64,000 nt of DNA from Thermobifida halotolerans (GCF_003574835.2 NZ_CP063196.1:1674001-1738000); one strand, 5' to 3'. Shown: positions 49,840-60,011, counted from the first letter of the stretch. Numbers and translations are program-made. The notes: generated by a model from the sequence alone, not told the origin.

Positions 49840-50670
49840 TCAGGCGGGGCCGGTTCGTGCCGCGGTGACCGCCACCGTCGCGTAACGCATCGTGAGGCTG
49901 CCTCCCCTCCTGTCGACAGCGGCTCCGACACCCTCGAGCACCTGCGCCAGCCTGTCCGGTGGAAGCCGGGTGAAGGGGCCGAGGGTGGGGATCTGGTCGA
50001 GCCACTCGTCTCGGGTGGAGGACCGTTCCCAGTCGAACCGCCACTGCTCCGGCTCGCCGAAGGCGCCCGCCCGGCGGATCCCGTCGGCCGTCCTGGCCAG
50101 CAGCGCGGAGTAGCCGTCCTGGGTCTGTCGCGTCATCGCCCGCGGGTCGAGCGGTGAGTCGGGCGCTGCTCGCCGGTGGACCTCGGAGAGGGCTTCCGCC
50201 ACGTCGGGTGGGAGTTGGAACACGTTCCACAACGCTGCCAGTCGGCCGCCGGGACGCAGCACCCGCGCGGCCTTGGCCGCTCCCGCGACCGGGTCGGTCC
50301 AGTGCCAGGCCTGTCCGGCGACGACCGCGTCGAACTCCCGGCCGGCCGGGTCCCAGGCTTCGAACGTCGCCACGTCGACCTCGATTCCGGACCGTCGCGC
50401 CAGGTCGGCCATCCGCGCGTCGGGATCGACTCCGAGCACCCTGCACCCGGCCGCCCGGAACTGCCGGGCGGCGATTCCGGTGCCGCAGCCGACGTCGAGG
50501 ACGTCGGGGCCGGGGCTGGCGGCGACGATCCGCTCCACCAGCGCGTCGGGGTAGCGGGGGCGGGTCCGGTCGTAGCGTTGGGCGTCCGCGCCGAAGGACT
50601 CCGCCACCTGTCGGTGGTGGTGGGGCTCGTGTTCGGGGGGTCGCGGTTGCTCCGGCGGTAGAGTGGGCAC
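49840..50670 (-). CDS. Class I SAM-dependent methyltransferase
   Basis: 276 aa. Motif I VLDVGCGTGIAARQFRAAGC, motif II VLGVDPDARM, post-motifs FDAVVAGQAWHWTDPVAGAA and AARVLRPGGRLAALW: the UbiE/YcgJ-like group, with the W-H-W signature. The chosen start GTG 50670 lies 6 bp after a TACGGT -10 hexamer, implying a leaderless mRNA; ATG 50718 in frame is upstream of that promoter. Divergent from the TetR gene, with a large palindrome covering its promoter, so probably TetR-controlled. Confidence 0.8.
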   Translation of the reverse strand: MPTLPPEQPRPPEHEPHHHRQVAESFGADAQRYDRTRPRYPDALVERIVAASPGPDVLDVGCGTGIAARQFRAAGCRVLGVDPDARMADLARRSGIEVDVATFEAWDPAGREFDAVVAGQAWHWTDPVAGAAKAARVLRPGGRLAALWNVFQLPPDVAEALSEVHRRAAPDSPLDPRAMTRQTQDGYSALLARTADGIRRAGAFGEPEQWRFDWERSSTRDEWLDQIPTLGPFTRLPPDRLAQVLEGVGAAVDRRGGSLTMRYATVAVTAARTGPA

Positions 50671-50700
50671 GCGCCCACCGTAGTGGGCGCGTGCCCACTC
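50661..50700. promoter_or_regulatory. 40-bp perfect palindrome, double TetR operator
   Basis: GAGTGGGCACGCGCCCAC - CGTA - GTGGGCGCGTGCCCACTC. Each 18-bp arm itself contains GTGGGC-N4-GCCCAC, so this is two tandem dyads, the usual layout for two TetR dimers. Confidence 0.75.
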
Positions 50701-50705
50701 GTCAA
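50677..50705 (-). promoter_or_regulatory. Promoter of methyltransferase gene (leaderless)
   Basis: TTGACG (50705-50700), 17-bp spacer, TACGGT (50682-50677) on the minus strand, then 6 bp to GTG 50670. It overlaps the palindrome almost completely. Confidence 0.6.
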
Positions 50706-50742
50706 CGACGGAACCCATCGAACGAAGTGAGGGAGGCACGGT

Positions 50743-51342
50743 ATGCCGACAGGGGTGGCCCTGCGCGACGCGCGCGAGCAACTGTTCGCCGCCGCCGAGC
50801 GCGTCCTGCTCCAGGACGGGCCGAACGCGCTGACCAGCCGGGCGGTCACCGCCGAGGCGGGCTGCGCCAAGGGCGTGCTGCACCGGCACTTCGCCGACTT
50901 CGACGCCTTCCTCGCCGAGTTCGTGCTGGACCGCATCGCCCGGATCGACACCCGGGCCGCGGCCCTGCGCGACTCCGCCGGGACCGGCACCGTCGCCGAC
51001 AACCTCACCGGCGCGCTGGTGGACCTGTTCGGATCGGTCGCCGTGGCGATCGTCGGCCTCGTCACCTTCCGGGACGACCTGCGCGCCCGGCTGCGTCAGG
51101 CCACGCCCACCGGTGTCCCGCTGCTGGCGGAGGCCACGGCCATGATCGCCTCCTACCTCGCCGCCGAGCGCGAACTGGGTCGCGTCGCGGCCGACGCCGA
51201 CGTCGACACGCTCGCCCCCACGCTGGTCGGGGCCGGGCACCTGCTCTTCGCCGACCGCAGGGGCACCCCGCCGGAGGCCGGGGCCGTCCACAGGACCGTG
51301 ACCGCGGTCATCGCCGGTGTCGTGCGGGAACCGCCGCCGTGA
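50743..51342 (+). CDS. TetR family transcriptional regulator
   Basis: 199 aa. Helix-turn-helix LTSRAVTAEAGCAKGVLHRH FADFDAF region near residues 30-55; C-terminal helical ligand domain with SVAVAIVGLVTFRDDLRARL. ATG 50743 follows GAGGGAGG. Divergent from the methyltransferase; the palindrome 43-82 bp upstream is its expected autoregulatory operator. Confidence 0.85.
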   Translation: MPTGVALRDAREQLFAAAERVLLQDGPNALTSRAVTAEAGCAKGVLHRHFADFDAFLAEFVLDRIARIDTRAAALRDSAGTGTVADNLTGALVDLFGSVAVAIVGLVTFRDDLRARLRQATPTGVPLLAEATAMIASYLAAERELGRVAADADVDTLAPTLVGAGHLLFADRRGTPPEAGAVHRTVTAVIAGVVREPPP

Positions 51343-51446
51343 CGGGCGGGTGCCGGTCCCGCCTGTCCGGCGCCCTCTCCTCCGCCGGTCGGCGCCGGTG
51401 GACGGCGGTGATGCGGGCGTGGGCGGCTCCCCCCACCCCAACCTTG

Positions 51447-51462
51447 GTTACCGGATAGTAAC
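51447..51462. promoter_or_regulatory. Operator-like dyad upstream of enoyl-CoA hydratase
   Basis: GTTAC-CGGATA-GTAAC, i.e. TTACCGGATAGTAA, in the style of TetR-type fatty-acid regulator sites of actinobacteria. 58 bp before the start codon. Confidence 0.45.
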
Positions 51463-51519
51463 ATTGGGGGTCGCACACCCCCGGGTGCTGCGCCCCGACC
51501 CCACCTGTGAGGAGCCGCC

Positions 51520-52191
51520 ATGCCCACCCTCGACCGCCAGGGCGACGTCTTCGTCCTCGACCTCGGCGACGGCGAGAACCGCTTCCACCCCGACTGGATC
51601 GCCGCGGTCAACGCCGCACTCGACGAGGTGGAGAAGACGGAGGGGCCACGCGCCCTGGTGACCGCCGCCACCGGCAAGTTCTTCTCCAACGGGCTGGACC
51701 TGGACTGGCTGGCCGCCCACCCCGACCAGCACGTCGACTACGTCGTCAGCGTCCACGCGCTGCTCGCGCGGACGCTGACGCTGCCGCTGGTCACCGTCGC
51801 CGCCCTGCAGGGCCACACCTTCGCGGCCGGCGCCATGCTCTCCCTGGCCCACGACTTCCGCGTGATGCGCGCCGACCGGGGGTTCTGGTGTCTGCCCGAG
51901 GCCGACATCAACATCCCCTTCACCCCCGGCATGTCCGCGCTCATCCAGGCCAGGCTGGCCCCGCAGACCGCGCACGAGGCCATGGTCACCGCCCGCCGCT
52001 ACGGCGGCCACGACGCGCTGGCCGCGGGCGTCGTCGACCACGCGGTGGCCGCCGACGCCGTGCGCGCCACCGCCGTGGACGTCGCCGCCGCCCTGGCCGC
52101 CAAGGCCGGATCCACCGTCGGCACCATCAAGACCCGCATGTACGCCCCGGCCCTGGCCGCGCTCACCGACACCGAGGCCCCGCTCGGCTGA
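51520..52191 (+). CDS. Enoyl-CoA hydratase/isomerase family protein
   Basis: 223 aa, slightly short for crotonases. GKFFSNGLDLDWL is the first oxyanion-hole strand and LQGHTFAAGAMLSLAHDFRV the second (A-G-A-M in place of G-G-G). CLPEADINIPFTPGMSALIQ is like delta3-delta2 enoyl-CoA isomerases (ECI), which lack the hydratase glutamates; isomerase is therefore as likely as hydratase. Acts on acyl-CoAs in the cytosol. Confidence 0.8.
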   Translation: MPTLDRQGDVFVLDLGDGENRFHPDWIAAVNAALDEVEKTEGPRALVTAATGKFFSNGLDLDWLAAHPDQHVDYVVSVHALLARTLTLPLVTVAALQGHTFAAGAMLSLAHDFRVMRADRGFWCLPEADINIPFTPGMSALIQARLAPQTAHEAMVTARRYGGHDALAAGVVDHAVAADAVRATAVDVAAALAAKAGSTVGTIKTRMYAPALAALTDTEAPLG

Positions 52192-52215
52192 ACGGCCGGG
52201 CGGCCGACGCGGCGC

Positions 52216-52239
52216 GGGGCCCGCCCCGGGGCGGGCCCC
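52216..52239. terminator. Bidirectional hairpin
   Basis: GGGGCCCGCCCC / GGGGCGGGCCCC, between convergent enoyl-CoA hydratase (+) and acyltransferase (-) genes. Confidence 0.7.
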
Positions 52240-52244
52240 ACCCG

Positions 52245-53219
52245 TCAGGGCAGGCGCAGCCAGCCGGTGCGCACCCGCCAGGAGCCGCCGCGCTCCAGCA
52301 GGTCCAGCACGCCGCGCTGCAGGCGACTGGCGGGCTCGACCCGGTCGGGGGCCACCTCGGGGCACTCGAACACGAACCGGAACACGTCGGCGTCGCCGGG
52401 GCCGACCCGGTCGGTCAGGGTGAAGCGGTCCTGGAAGGCGAGGATGTTGGAGCCGGCTGGCAGGTACCGCCGGAGCTGGGGGTCCAGCAGCCAGGAGGTG
52501 CAGGTGGCCACGCGCACCTCCTGGCCGGTGACGGCGGCCAGCACCGCGCGGGCGCGAGCCAGGGAGGCGTCCACCGCCTCGGGGGCCAGCGGCCCGGAGG
52601 CGGGGATGTGCAGGCGCGCCAGGGGCTGTCCGCCCGCCAGTTCCGCGACACCGGGGAAGTCGCCGTCGTCGAGGCGGGCCGTCTCGTACTGCAGGCGCCC
52701 CACCTCCAACAGCGACCCGCGGTAGTGCAGGGCGATCCAGACGGGCAGGTCCAGACCCACCCGCCCGTACATGCGGCGGGTCTTGGCCACGTGGCGGCCC
52801 ACGTCGGCGAGGGTGGCCGCGGTGACGTCGGCGGGCACACCGCGGCGGCGGTGCTGCTCGCGCAGCAGGGGCGTGGCGGCGAGGAACGCGTAGACGGGGG
52901 CGCAGCGCACACGGGCGTCGTCGGCGGAGGTCAGGTCGGGCCAGTCGACCCAGCCGGGGCGGCCCTGGTCGGCGACGACACGGGCGTGGCAGGCGTCCAG
53001 CAGCCACCGGGCGGTATCGGGCCAGTCCGGGGCGGGCCACAGGGCCAGCAGGTCGGCGCGGTCCGCCTCATCGAACGCGAGCGCGTCCAACACCCCGCGC
53101 GCGGCCTCGGGCGGAGGCAGCGGCGCGGGCTCGGGAGCGGGAAAGTCGGCGAGGGAGGCCAGGGTGGGGGCCGCGTCGGCGGCAAGCCCCAGGGCACGAG
53201 CGGTCGCGGAAAGGTCCAT
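52245..53219 (-). CDS. GNAT-like acyltransferase domain protein (DUF5596 type)
   Basis: 324 aa. An N-terminal helical domain (SATARALGLAADAAPTLASL) and a C-terminal GNAT-like half (LLEVGRLQYETARLDDGDFP, LARLHIPASGPLAPEAVDAS, WLLDPQLRRYLPAGSNILAF). This arrangement matches actinobacterial acyltransferase-domain proteins of unknown substrate. ATG 53219 (MDLSATARAL) lies 20 codons inside the longest frame. Confidence 0.6.
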   Translation of the reverse strand: MDLSATARALGLAADAAPTLASLADFPAPEPAPLPPPEAARGVLDALAFDEADRADLLALWPAPDWPDTARWLLDACHARVVADQGRPGWVDWPDLTSADDARVRCAPVYAFLAATPLLREQHRRRGVPADVTAATLADVGRHVAKTRRMYGRVGLDLPVWIALHYRGSLLEVGRLQYETARLDDGDFPGVAELAGGQPLARLHIPASGPLAPEAVDASLARARAVLAAVTGQEVRVATCTSWLLDPQLRRYLPAGSNILAFQDRFTLTDRVGPGDADVFRFVFECPEVAPDRVEPASRLQRGVLDLLERGGSWRVRTGWLRLP

Positions 53220-53466
53220 GCTGCCATCCTGGCGGCCTTTCCGTCCTCCGGGGAAAGGGATTCTTCGGGCCCGTCCCACCGCCCCGGGGGACGGCCCCTC
53301 AGAGGGCAGCAGCCCGAAAAAAGCAAGATGCTACCTGGAAGACACCGGTAGTGGTGGTGCACGCAATGATTTTTCTTTCCGGTGAGGCGCACGTCACATT
53401 CGGCGCATAGGCTTTGCTTCGACAACACCTGACCGACCCCATGACCACGAAAGGGGACAGACAGCG

Positions 53467-55014
53467 ATGGCCGACCCCGAACAGCAGGTCCGCGACTGGC
53501 TCACCGCCTACACCGCACCCACCACGACCGTGGCCCACCTGCTGTGTGATCGGCACGACCCGGCCCGCACCGCCGTCACCGAGGTCGCCCCCGACCTGTC
53601 GGCGACCACCCTGACCTTCGGCGACCTCGCCCACCGCTCGACGGCCCTGGCCGCGGTCCTGGCCGGACGCGGCGTGGGCGCGGGCGACCGCGTGGCCACC
53701 CTGCTGCCCCTCGGTACCGAGTTGACCGTCACCGCCGTGGCCGTCTGGCGGCTGGGCGCCGTCCTGGTCCCGCTGCCCCCCGTCCTGGCCGCCTCGGCCG
53801 TCGACCAGCGGCTGCGGCAGGCGGCCGCACGCACCGTGGTCTGCACCGGTGACCAGACCGCCAAGCTCGCCCCCGACGCCGTCCAGGCGGTGGTGGCCGT
53901 CGACCGCGACGCGCCCGCGGCCGAGACGGGACAGGCCCCCGAGCCCGCAGCCGCCGCCCCCGACGCCCCCCTGCTGATCAGCCACACCCCCGGAGTGGCC
54001 GGCCCCCCACGCCAGATCACCGTTCCCGTGCGCGCCCTGGCCGCCTTCCACGCCCACCACCACTACGGACTGGGCGTGCGCGACGACGACGTCTACTGGT
54101 GCTTCAGCGAGCCCGGCGACCCCCACGGCCTCTACTACGGGCTCATCTCCCCCCTGCTGGCCGGGCACGCCTGCCTGCACCTGCGCGCGGGCTTCGACCC
54201 GGAGCTGACACTGGACGTGATGGAGACCTTCGGCGTCACCCGCCTGGCGGCGGCCCCCACCGTCTACCGGGCGCTGCGCACGGCCACCAAGACCCTGCCG
54301 CCCGAGATCATGGTGCGCAGCCTGGCCAGCAACGGCGACGCGCTGCGCACCGACCTCACCGACTGGGCACTGGGCACCTTCGGGGTGGGCATCAGCGACC
54401 ACTACGGCAACGCCGAGAGCGGGATCGTGGCCGTGGGCGACGGACACGGCGGCCCGCTGACCGCCCTGCCCGGATTCACGCTGGCCGTTTTGGACCCGCT
54501 CAGCGACACCCCCGCCGAGACCGGGACGGTCGGCCGGGTGGCCGTCGACACCGCCACCAGCCCCGCCTGGTGGTTCGACGGCTACTCCGACGACCCCCTG
54601 GCCTCGGCGCGCCGCTTCAGCCCCGACCGCCGCTGGTACCTGACCGGCGACACCGGGACCGTCGACGAGTACGGCGCCGTCCACCTGACCCGCCGCGACG
54701 GCGAGGTGATCATCACCTCCGGCTACCGGATCGGCCCCTACGACGTGGAGTCGGTGCTGCTGGGGCACGAGGCGGTCGACGAGGTCGCCGTCTACGGCGT
54801 TCCCGACCCCGCGCGGGGCGCGCTTGTCGCGGCCAACGTGGTGACCGCCCCGGGCGTCTCCCCCACCCCGGAGCTCGCCGAGGAGCTCAAGCGGCTGGTC
54901 GCCGAACGCTTCGCCGAGGCCGCCGTGCCGCAGCGGTTGACGTTCGTCGCGCACCTGCCCAAGACCGCCAGCGGCAAGCTGCGCCGCAACCGGCTGCGCG
55001 CCAGCGCCGCCTGA
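53467..55014 (+). CDS. AMP-dependent acyl-CoA synthetase/ligase (ANL superfamily)
   Basis: 515 aa. Adenylate-forming core: SHTPGVAGPPRQI in place of the usual YTSGTTGxPK loop, YGNAESGIV (A5), WYLTGDTGTVDEYG (A7), RRDGEVIITSGYRIGPYDVE (A8) and the C-terminal PKTASGKLRRNRLR with the catalytic lysine (A10). Closest in wording to AcsA/medium-chain and benzoate-type ligases. The altered P-loop lacks the lysine, which also occurs in active relatives. ATG 53467 after AAAGGGGACA. Confidence 0.8.
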   Translation: MADPEQQVRDWLTAYTAPTTTVAHLLCDRHDPARTAVTEVAPDLSATTLTFGDLAHRSTALAAVLAGRGVGAGDRVATLLPLGTELTVTAVAVWRLGAVLVPLPPVLAASAVDQRLRQAAARTVVCTGDQTAKLAPDAVQAVVAVDRDAPAAETGQAPEPAAAAPDAPLLISHTPGVAGPPRQITVPVRALAAFHAHHHYGLGVRDDDVYWCFSEPGDPHGLYYGLISPLLAGHACLHLRAGFDPELTLDVMETFGVTRLAAAPTVYRALRTATKTLPPEIMVRSLASNGDALRTDLTDWALGTFGVGISDHYGNAESGIVAVGDGHGGPLTALPGFTLAVLDPLSDTPAETGTVGRVAVDTATSPAWWFDGYSDDPLASARRFSPDRRWYLTGDTGTVDEYGAVHLTRRDGEVIITSGYRIGPYDVESVLLGHEAVDEVAVYGVPDPARGALVAANVVTAPGVSPTPELAEELKRLVAERFAEAAVPQRLTFVAHLPKTASGKLRRNRLRASAA

Positions 55015-55035
55015 GCCCGCCCCGGGCGCCACCGT

Positions 55036-55326
55036 TCACCCCTGTTCGACGAGCACGTCGATCCGTGCGGCCAGCCTCAGGTCGCGTTCGGTCAGACGAC
55101 CCACGTCGTGGCTGGTCAGGGTGAAGGTGACGGTGGTGTAGCGGATGTCGATGTCGGGGTGGTGGTTGGCCTCCTCGGCCGCCCGGGCGACCCGCACCAC
55201 CAGGTCGATGGCGTCGGTGAAGCTCGGCACGGTGACGCTGCGGGTGATGGTCTGGCCCTCACGGCGCCAGGCGGGCAGCCGGTTCAGCGCCGCCTCCAGC
55301 GTGGTCTCGTTGCTCGTGTCGACCAT
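55036..55326 (-). CDS. phhB: Pterin-4a-carbinolamine dehydratase
   Basis: 96 aa, the standard size. Catalytic motif EEANHHPDIDIRYTTVTFTL (HH-P-D plus the later SHDVGRLTERDL). Dehydrates 4a-hydroxytetrahydropterin for aromatic amino acid hydroxylases. ATG 55326 with GGAGGAGC upstream; the longer frame upstream is a shadow. Convergent with the AMP-ligase gene. Confidence 0.9.
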   Translation of the reverse strand: MVDTSNETTLEAALNRLPAWRREGQTITRSVTVPSFTDAIDLVVRVARAAEEANHHPDIDIRYTTVTFTLTSHDVGRLTERDLRLAARIDVLVEQG

Positions 55327-55458
55327 GGTCGCTCCTCCTCGGTTCGGTGGCTTCCCCGTCGCCCTACCCGAAACGAGGGTGTTTCCGCCCCTCACGCACA
55401 CGACGCACGGGAGGCGGGGACGCTCGACCAGCGGCACCGCAACGCCGTCCGAACCGGA

Positions 55459-55750
55459 TCAGACGCAGGTCCGGCCCCCGGCGAGGACGTGGCGTGCGTC
55501 GGCCGCGAGAGCCGATCCGGTGTGCCGGTGGTAGGGAAGTGGGATGAGCGCGGTCGACAGCGCCCAGGTCGCGTCGTCGACGTCCATGGCCGAACGGAAG
55601 ACGCCGCGCGCCTCGGCGGCCAGCAGGTTCCACGCCACGATCAGGTCCACGGCCGGATCCCCCACCCCCGCTGCCCGTCCACCCGTCACCCCGCCGCGGG
55701 CCACGGTCGCCGCACCGGGATGCGCGCCGCCGTCGCAGGAGCCGACCGGG
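55459..55750 (-). pseudogene. C-terminal remnant of an APH-family phosphotransferase
   Basis: GVGDPAVDLIVAWNLLAAEA followed by RGVFRSAMDVDDATW and then ALSTALIPLPYHRHTGSALA is the C-terminal third of actinobacterial APH proteins. A degraded HGDxHPGN region (GGAHPG, ARGGVTG) precedes it. Short blocks (about six residues after DDATW, five where VIDFG is expected) are missing, and there is no start codon. Confidence 0.65.
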
Positions 55751-55751
55751 C

Positions 55752-57536
55752 TCACGACGTCGCGGACACGCGGTCGGGCTCGGGGACGCGCAGGGCGATC
55801 AGGGCGACGTCGTCGTCGTTGTCGGAGGGGCGGACCCGTTCGACGAGCAGGTCGCACAGGTCGTCGACGGGGTGGCGGGCCAGTTCGGCGGCGTGCCGAC
55901 GCAGCCGGGCCATCCCCTCGTCCACACTGTGGCGGGGCGACTCGATCAGCCCGTCGGTGTAGAACACCACCGTGCTCGCCACGGGCAGCTCCACGGCGGC
56001 GTCGGCGCGCGGGGACGCCAGGTCGGTGCCCAGCAGCAGGCCGTGCCCGTCGTCGAGGAAACGGGCCCGGCCGTCGCCCGTCACCAGCAGAGGCGGCGGA
56101 TGTCCCGCGTTGGTCCACCGCAGCAGCCGCGGTCCGGGGCCCCTGCCCTCCAGGCGGGCGAAGACCATGGTGGCCATGGACGCCTCACTGATGTGCCCCA
56201 TGGCCCGGTCGAGTCGGCAGACGACTCTGCTGGGCGGTTCGCCGCTGTCCCAGGCCAGCGCGCGCAGCATGTTGCGGATCTGGGCCATGTGGGCCGCGGC
56301 CTGCAGGTCGTGTCCCACCACGTCGCCGATCACCAGGGCCGGGATCCCGTCGGACAGCAGGAAGGCGTCGTACCAGTCGCCGCCGACTTGGGAGGAGTAC
56401 GGCGCGGGATGGTAGCGGGCGGCCGTCTCCAACTCCGAACTCTTCGGCAGCGGCGGCAGCAGGTAGCGCTGCATCGTCTCGGCGACCCGCTGCTGCCTCT
56501 CGTACAGCCGCGCGTTGTCGACCGCGAGCCCGGCCTGGCGGGCCAGGTCGTCGACCAGCGCCAGTTCGGTGGTGTCGAAGTCGCGGTGCTGGTCGGCGCG
56601 GCCCAGGGTGAGCGCTCCCAGGATCGATCCGCGCGGTCCGCGCAGCGGCGCGGCGATCGCCGAGTGCATTCCGGTGCGTTCGAACAGCTCCCGCTGCACC
56701 ACCGCCATGTCCGAGTCCGGGGGGCGCCGGTAGTCCCGCGGGCTGACCCGGGTGGTGGGCGCGCCCCGCAGGACCCGCGACAGGGGCATCGGGGAGGCCT
56801 CCGGGATGGGCGGCATCGACCTCTGCAGTCCGCTCACCCGCACGTGGCGGTCGTCCTCGTGGTGCACCACGAGGACGCGTTCGAGTTCGCCGAGCTCGTT
56901 GACCAGGTCGACCACCGCCCAGTCGGCCAGGCGGGGGGTGACCAGCCGCACCAGACGCCACAGCGCCTCCTTGACCTGCAGGGTGGAGGTGAGTACCGAG
57001 GTGGCCTCGGCGAGCAGGGAGAGGCTGTCGGCCAGGCTGGTCAGCGCGGCCACGTGGTCGGTGGGGGCCGGATCGGTGATCTCGTCGTCGTGGGGGACGC
57101 GTTCGTGGAAGAGCACCGCCGCGCCGGTGGTGCCCTCGTCGATCTCGTAGGGGGTGATCATCCAGACCACGGGGAGCAGGGTGCCGTCTCCGCGCAGGAA
57201 CCACTTGTTGCCGCCGTGGGCCGCCCGCCCCTTGAGGAAGGCCTTCATCAACTGGCACTGCGCACGCGGCAGGAGAACCCCGCCCGCGCCCCGGTGCAGC
57301 AGGTCGTGGGCGTTGTGTCCCAGCATGGAGGAGACCGGACGGCCGAGCAGCTCCTCGCCCCGGGGGTTGACCGCGATGATCTGCTCGCGGTCGTCGGTCA
57401 TGTACACCCCGACGTCGAGCCCGGCCAGCACCTTGCGTGCCAGGTCGGGGTCGGCTCTGGGGAGACGGGACGGGGACTCTCCGCGCGGCGCGCCCTGGTG
57501 GTTGCTACCCAATGGTCCGCCTTTCTGGGTGAACAC
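55752..57536 (-). CDS. PAS-GAF-SpoIIE serine phosphatase
   Basis: 594 aa. PAS domain (~38-140: GLDVGVYMTDDREQIIAVNP RGEELLG), GAF domain (~180-345, ending AIAAPLRGPRGSILGALTLG), then a PP2C/SpoIIE phosphatase (~360-585) with QRYLLPPLP, QVGGDWYDAFLLSDG, VIGDVVGHDLQAA and TDGLIE metal-binding motifs. Acts on phosphorylated anti-anti-sigma factors in partner-switching stress networks; no RsbV/RsbW gene adjacent. GTG 57536 or an internal TTG are possible starts; the N-terminal ~20 residues are disordered. Confidence 0.88.
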   Translation of the reverse strand: MFTQKGGPLGSNHQGAPRGESPSRLPRADPDLARKVLAGLDVGVYMTDDREQIIAVNPRGEELLGRPVSSMLGHNAHDLLHRGAGGVLLPRAQCQLMKAFLKGRAAHGGNKWFLRGDGTLLPVVWMITPYEIDEGTTGAAVLFHERVPHDDEITDPAPTDHVAALTSLADSLSLLAEATSVLTSTLQVKEALWRLVRLVTPRLADWAVVDLVNELGELERVLVVHHEDDRHVRVSGLQRSMPPIPEASPMPLSRVLRGAPTTRVSPRDYRRPPDSDMAVVQRELFERTGMHSAIAAPLRGPRGSILGALTLGRADQHRDFDTTELALVDDLARQAGLAVDNARLYERQQRVAETMQRYLLPPLPKSSELETAARYHPAPYSSQVGGDWYDAFLLSDGIPALVIGDVVGHDLQAAAHMAQIRNMLRALAWDSGEPPSRVVCRLDRAMGHISEASMATMVFARLEGRGPGPRLLRWTNAGHPPPLLVTGDGRARFLDDGHGLLLGTDLASPRADAAVELPVASTVVFYTDGLIESPRHSVDEGMARLRRHAAELARHPVDDLCDLLVERVRPSDNDDDVALIALRVPEPDRVSATS

Positions 57537-57662
57537 GCGTTCGCCCAGTTCGAGCCTAACTGTTCCGCAGAAGCGGATTCGGAAACCCCTGTTTCGCGGT
57601 GGAGGCGGTGAGTCGCGGACCGTGCCGGACGTGCGGCTTGCAGAGACGAAGACCGGGGCGAC

Positions 57663-58697
57663 TCACAGTCCAACGTGGCGGATGGGGTTGTCATTCCACG
57701 CGTCGGCGGGGCGGATGTAGGTGTCGACCACGGGTGAGCGCAGCGACCAGCGGCCCTGGCGGGCGATGTGGGCGCGGGGCACGCGGGCGGCCGCGGCGGC
57801 GGTGGCCGCCCCGGCGCGCAGGGAGTGGGCGGTGACGGGGGCGTCGATTCCGGCGCGCTGGGCGAGGGTCTTGACGACGTGGTTGATACCCGCGCCGCTC
57901 ATGCGCCCGGAGCCGCGGACCGTGGCGCCGGGGGTTCCGGCGGGGCGGCCGTGGCGGTCGACGGCGCGCAGCAGCGGGCCGGTGGTGATTCCGGTCTCAG
58001 CGAGCGCGGCGATCCAGGCGAGGGTGGTGCGCACCGGGCAGGTCCGCGCCAGCGAGCCGTAGGGGACGGCGACACCGGCCCCGACGGAGTCGCGGTCGGT
58101 CTTGGAGGTGCGCACGCGCACCTCCAGCCCTTCGGCGACCTCGCGGACGTCGTCGATGTCGAGGGCGGCCAGTTCGCTGCGGCGGGCCATCATCGCGAAG
58201 CCGAGCAGGCACAGGGTGCGGTCGCGCAGCCCGACCAGGTCATCGCCGGTGGCGTCGACCATGGCGCGCAACTGGTCGACGGTGAGCGCGGGGGCGCGGC
58301 GCGGGGTGTGTCCGGCCTGGGCGCGTTCCCGGCGGTAGGAGCGCAGGACCATGCGGGCGGGTTTGGTGTCCAGCGGCAGGCCGACGGCGGTGTGGTGGGA
58401 CTGGATGGTGCCCAGGGCACGGTCGACGGTGGCGGGCGCGGGGGGCGGGACGGTGCGGGTGAGGGCGTCGACGTAGGTGGCGAGGGTGGCGGCGGAGGCG
58501 GGCAGGGCGCTGCGGTCGTGGGCGTCGCACCAGGTGCGGAAGGCGGTCCAGTCACGGCTGTAGGCGGTGCGGGTGTTGGCGGCCCAACTGTCGGCGATGC
58601 GCGCGGCCGCGGCCTCGCTCAGTTCGTTGTCGACGGCGGGCACGGTGTCGCGGCCGGCGGCGGGGACGAGCGGCCCGTGGGGGTGGGGGGTGGTCAT
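57663..58697 (-). CDS. Tyrosine recombinase/integrase
   Basis: 344 aa. Core-binding domain (SWAANTRTAYSRDWTAFRTW), catalytic arginine in MARRSELAAL, HSLRAGAATAAAAARV (H-x-L-R box), RQGRWSLRSPVVDTYIRPAD with the tyrosine nucleophile. Belongs to an actinomycete integrase subgroup common on plasmids and islands. ATG 58697. It lies right beside the rox/transporter chimera and the debris region, so it may have taken part in those rearrangements (inference). Confidence 0.8.
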   Translation of the reverse strand: MTTPHPHGPLVPAAGRDTVPAVDNELSEAAAARIADSWAANTRTAYSRDWTAFRTWCDAHDRSALPASAATLATYVDALTRTVPPPAPATVDRALGTIQSHHTAVGLPLDTKPARMVLRSYRRERAQAGHTPRRAPALTVDQLRAMVDATGDDLVGLRDRTLCLLGFAMMARRSELAALDIDDVREVAEGLEVRVRTSKTDRDSVGAGVAVPYGSLARTCPVRTTLAWIAALAETGITTGPLLRAVDRHGRPAGTPGATVRGSGRMSGAGINHVVKTLAQRAGIDAPVTAHSLRAGAATAAAAARVPRAHIARQGRWSLRSPVVDTYIRPADAWNDNPIRHVGL

Positions 58698-58773
58698 CGA
58701 ACGCCTTGTCCTTCCTCGCGGTGCCGGTGCGGCTCCTCCAACCGGGCTATTAAGGCACAGGTCGGGCACACGA

Positions 58774-59733
<960 letters not shown>

Positions 59734-60000
59734 TCACCGGTGCGGGATGGGCACGCCCGCGGCGCGGAGCGCGCTCTCGACCAGCGCGTTCAGCCGGACC
59801 CAGGCCGGTGCCCGGTCTTCGCCGTGGTGGCTGGTCAGCCCGTAGCGGGTCGCGGTCCCGGTGCGGGCCCGGAAAGAGGAAGTGGCCGGTCACGGCGGTG
59901 GCCAGTTCGGCGATGCGCGGGTCCTCGGGGTCCCAGGACGCGGCCTCCCCGCAGCGCTTGTTCAAAGCGATGAACCGGGTGTCGTCCAGGGCGTGCGCGA
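59734..60000 (-). pseudogene. Unidentified coding remnant
   Basis: ALDDTRFIALNKRCGEAASW and DPRIAELATAVTGHFLF in one frame continue, after a shift near 59870, as ATRYGLTSHHGEDRAPAWVR LNALVESALRAAGVPIPHR before a TGA at 59736. The continuity of composition suggests one decayed gene (perhaps a regulator). Family not recognised. Confidence 0.4.
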
Positions 60001-60011
60001 CCCCCGACAGT

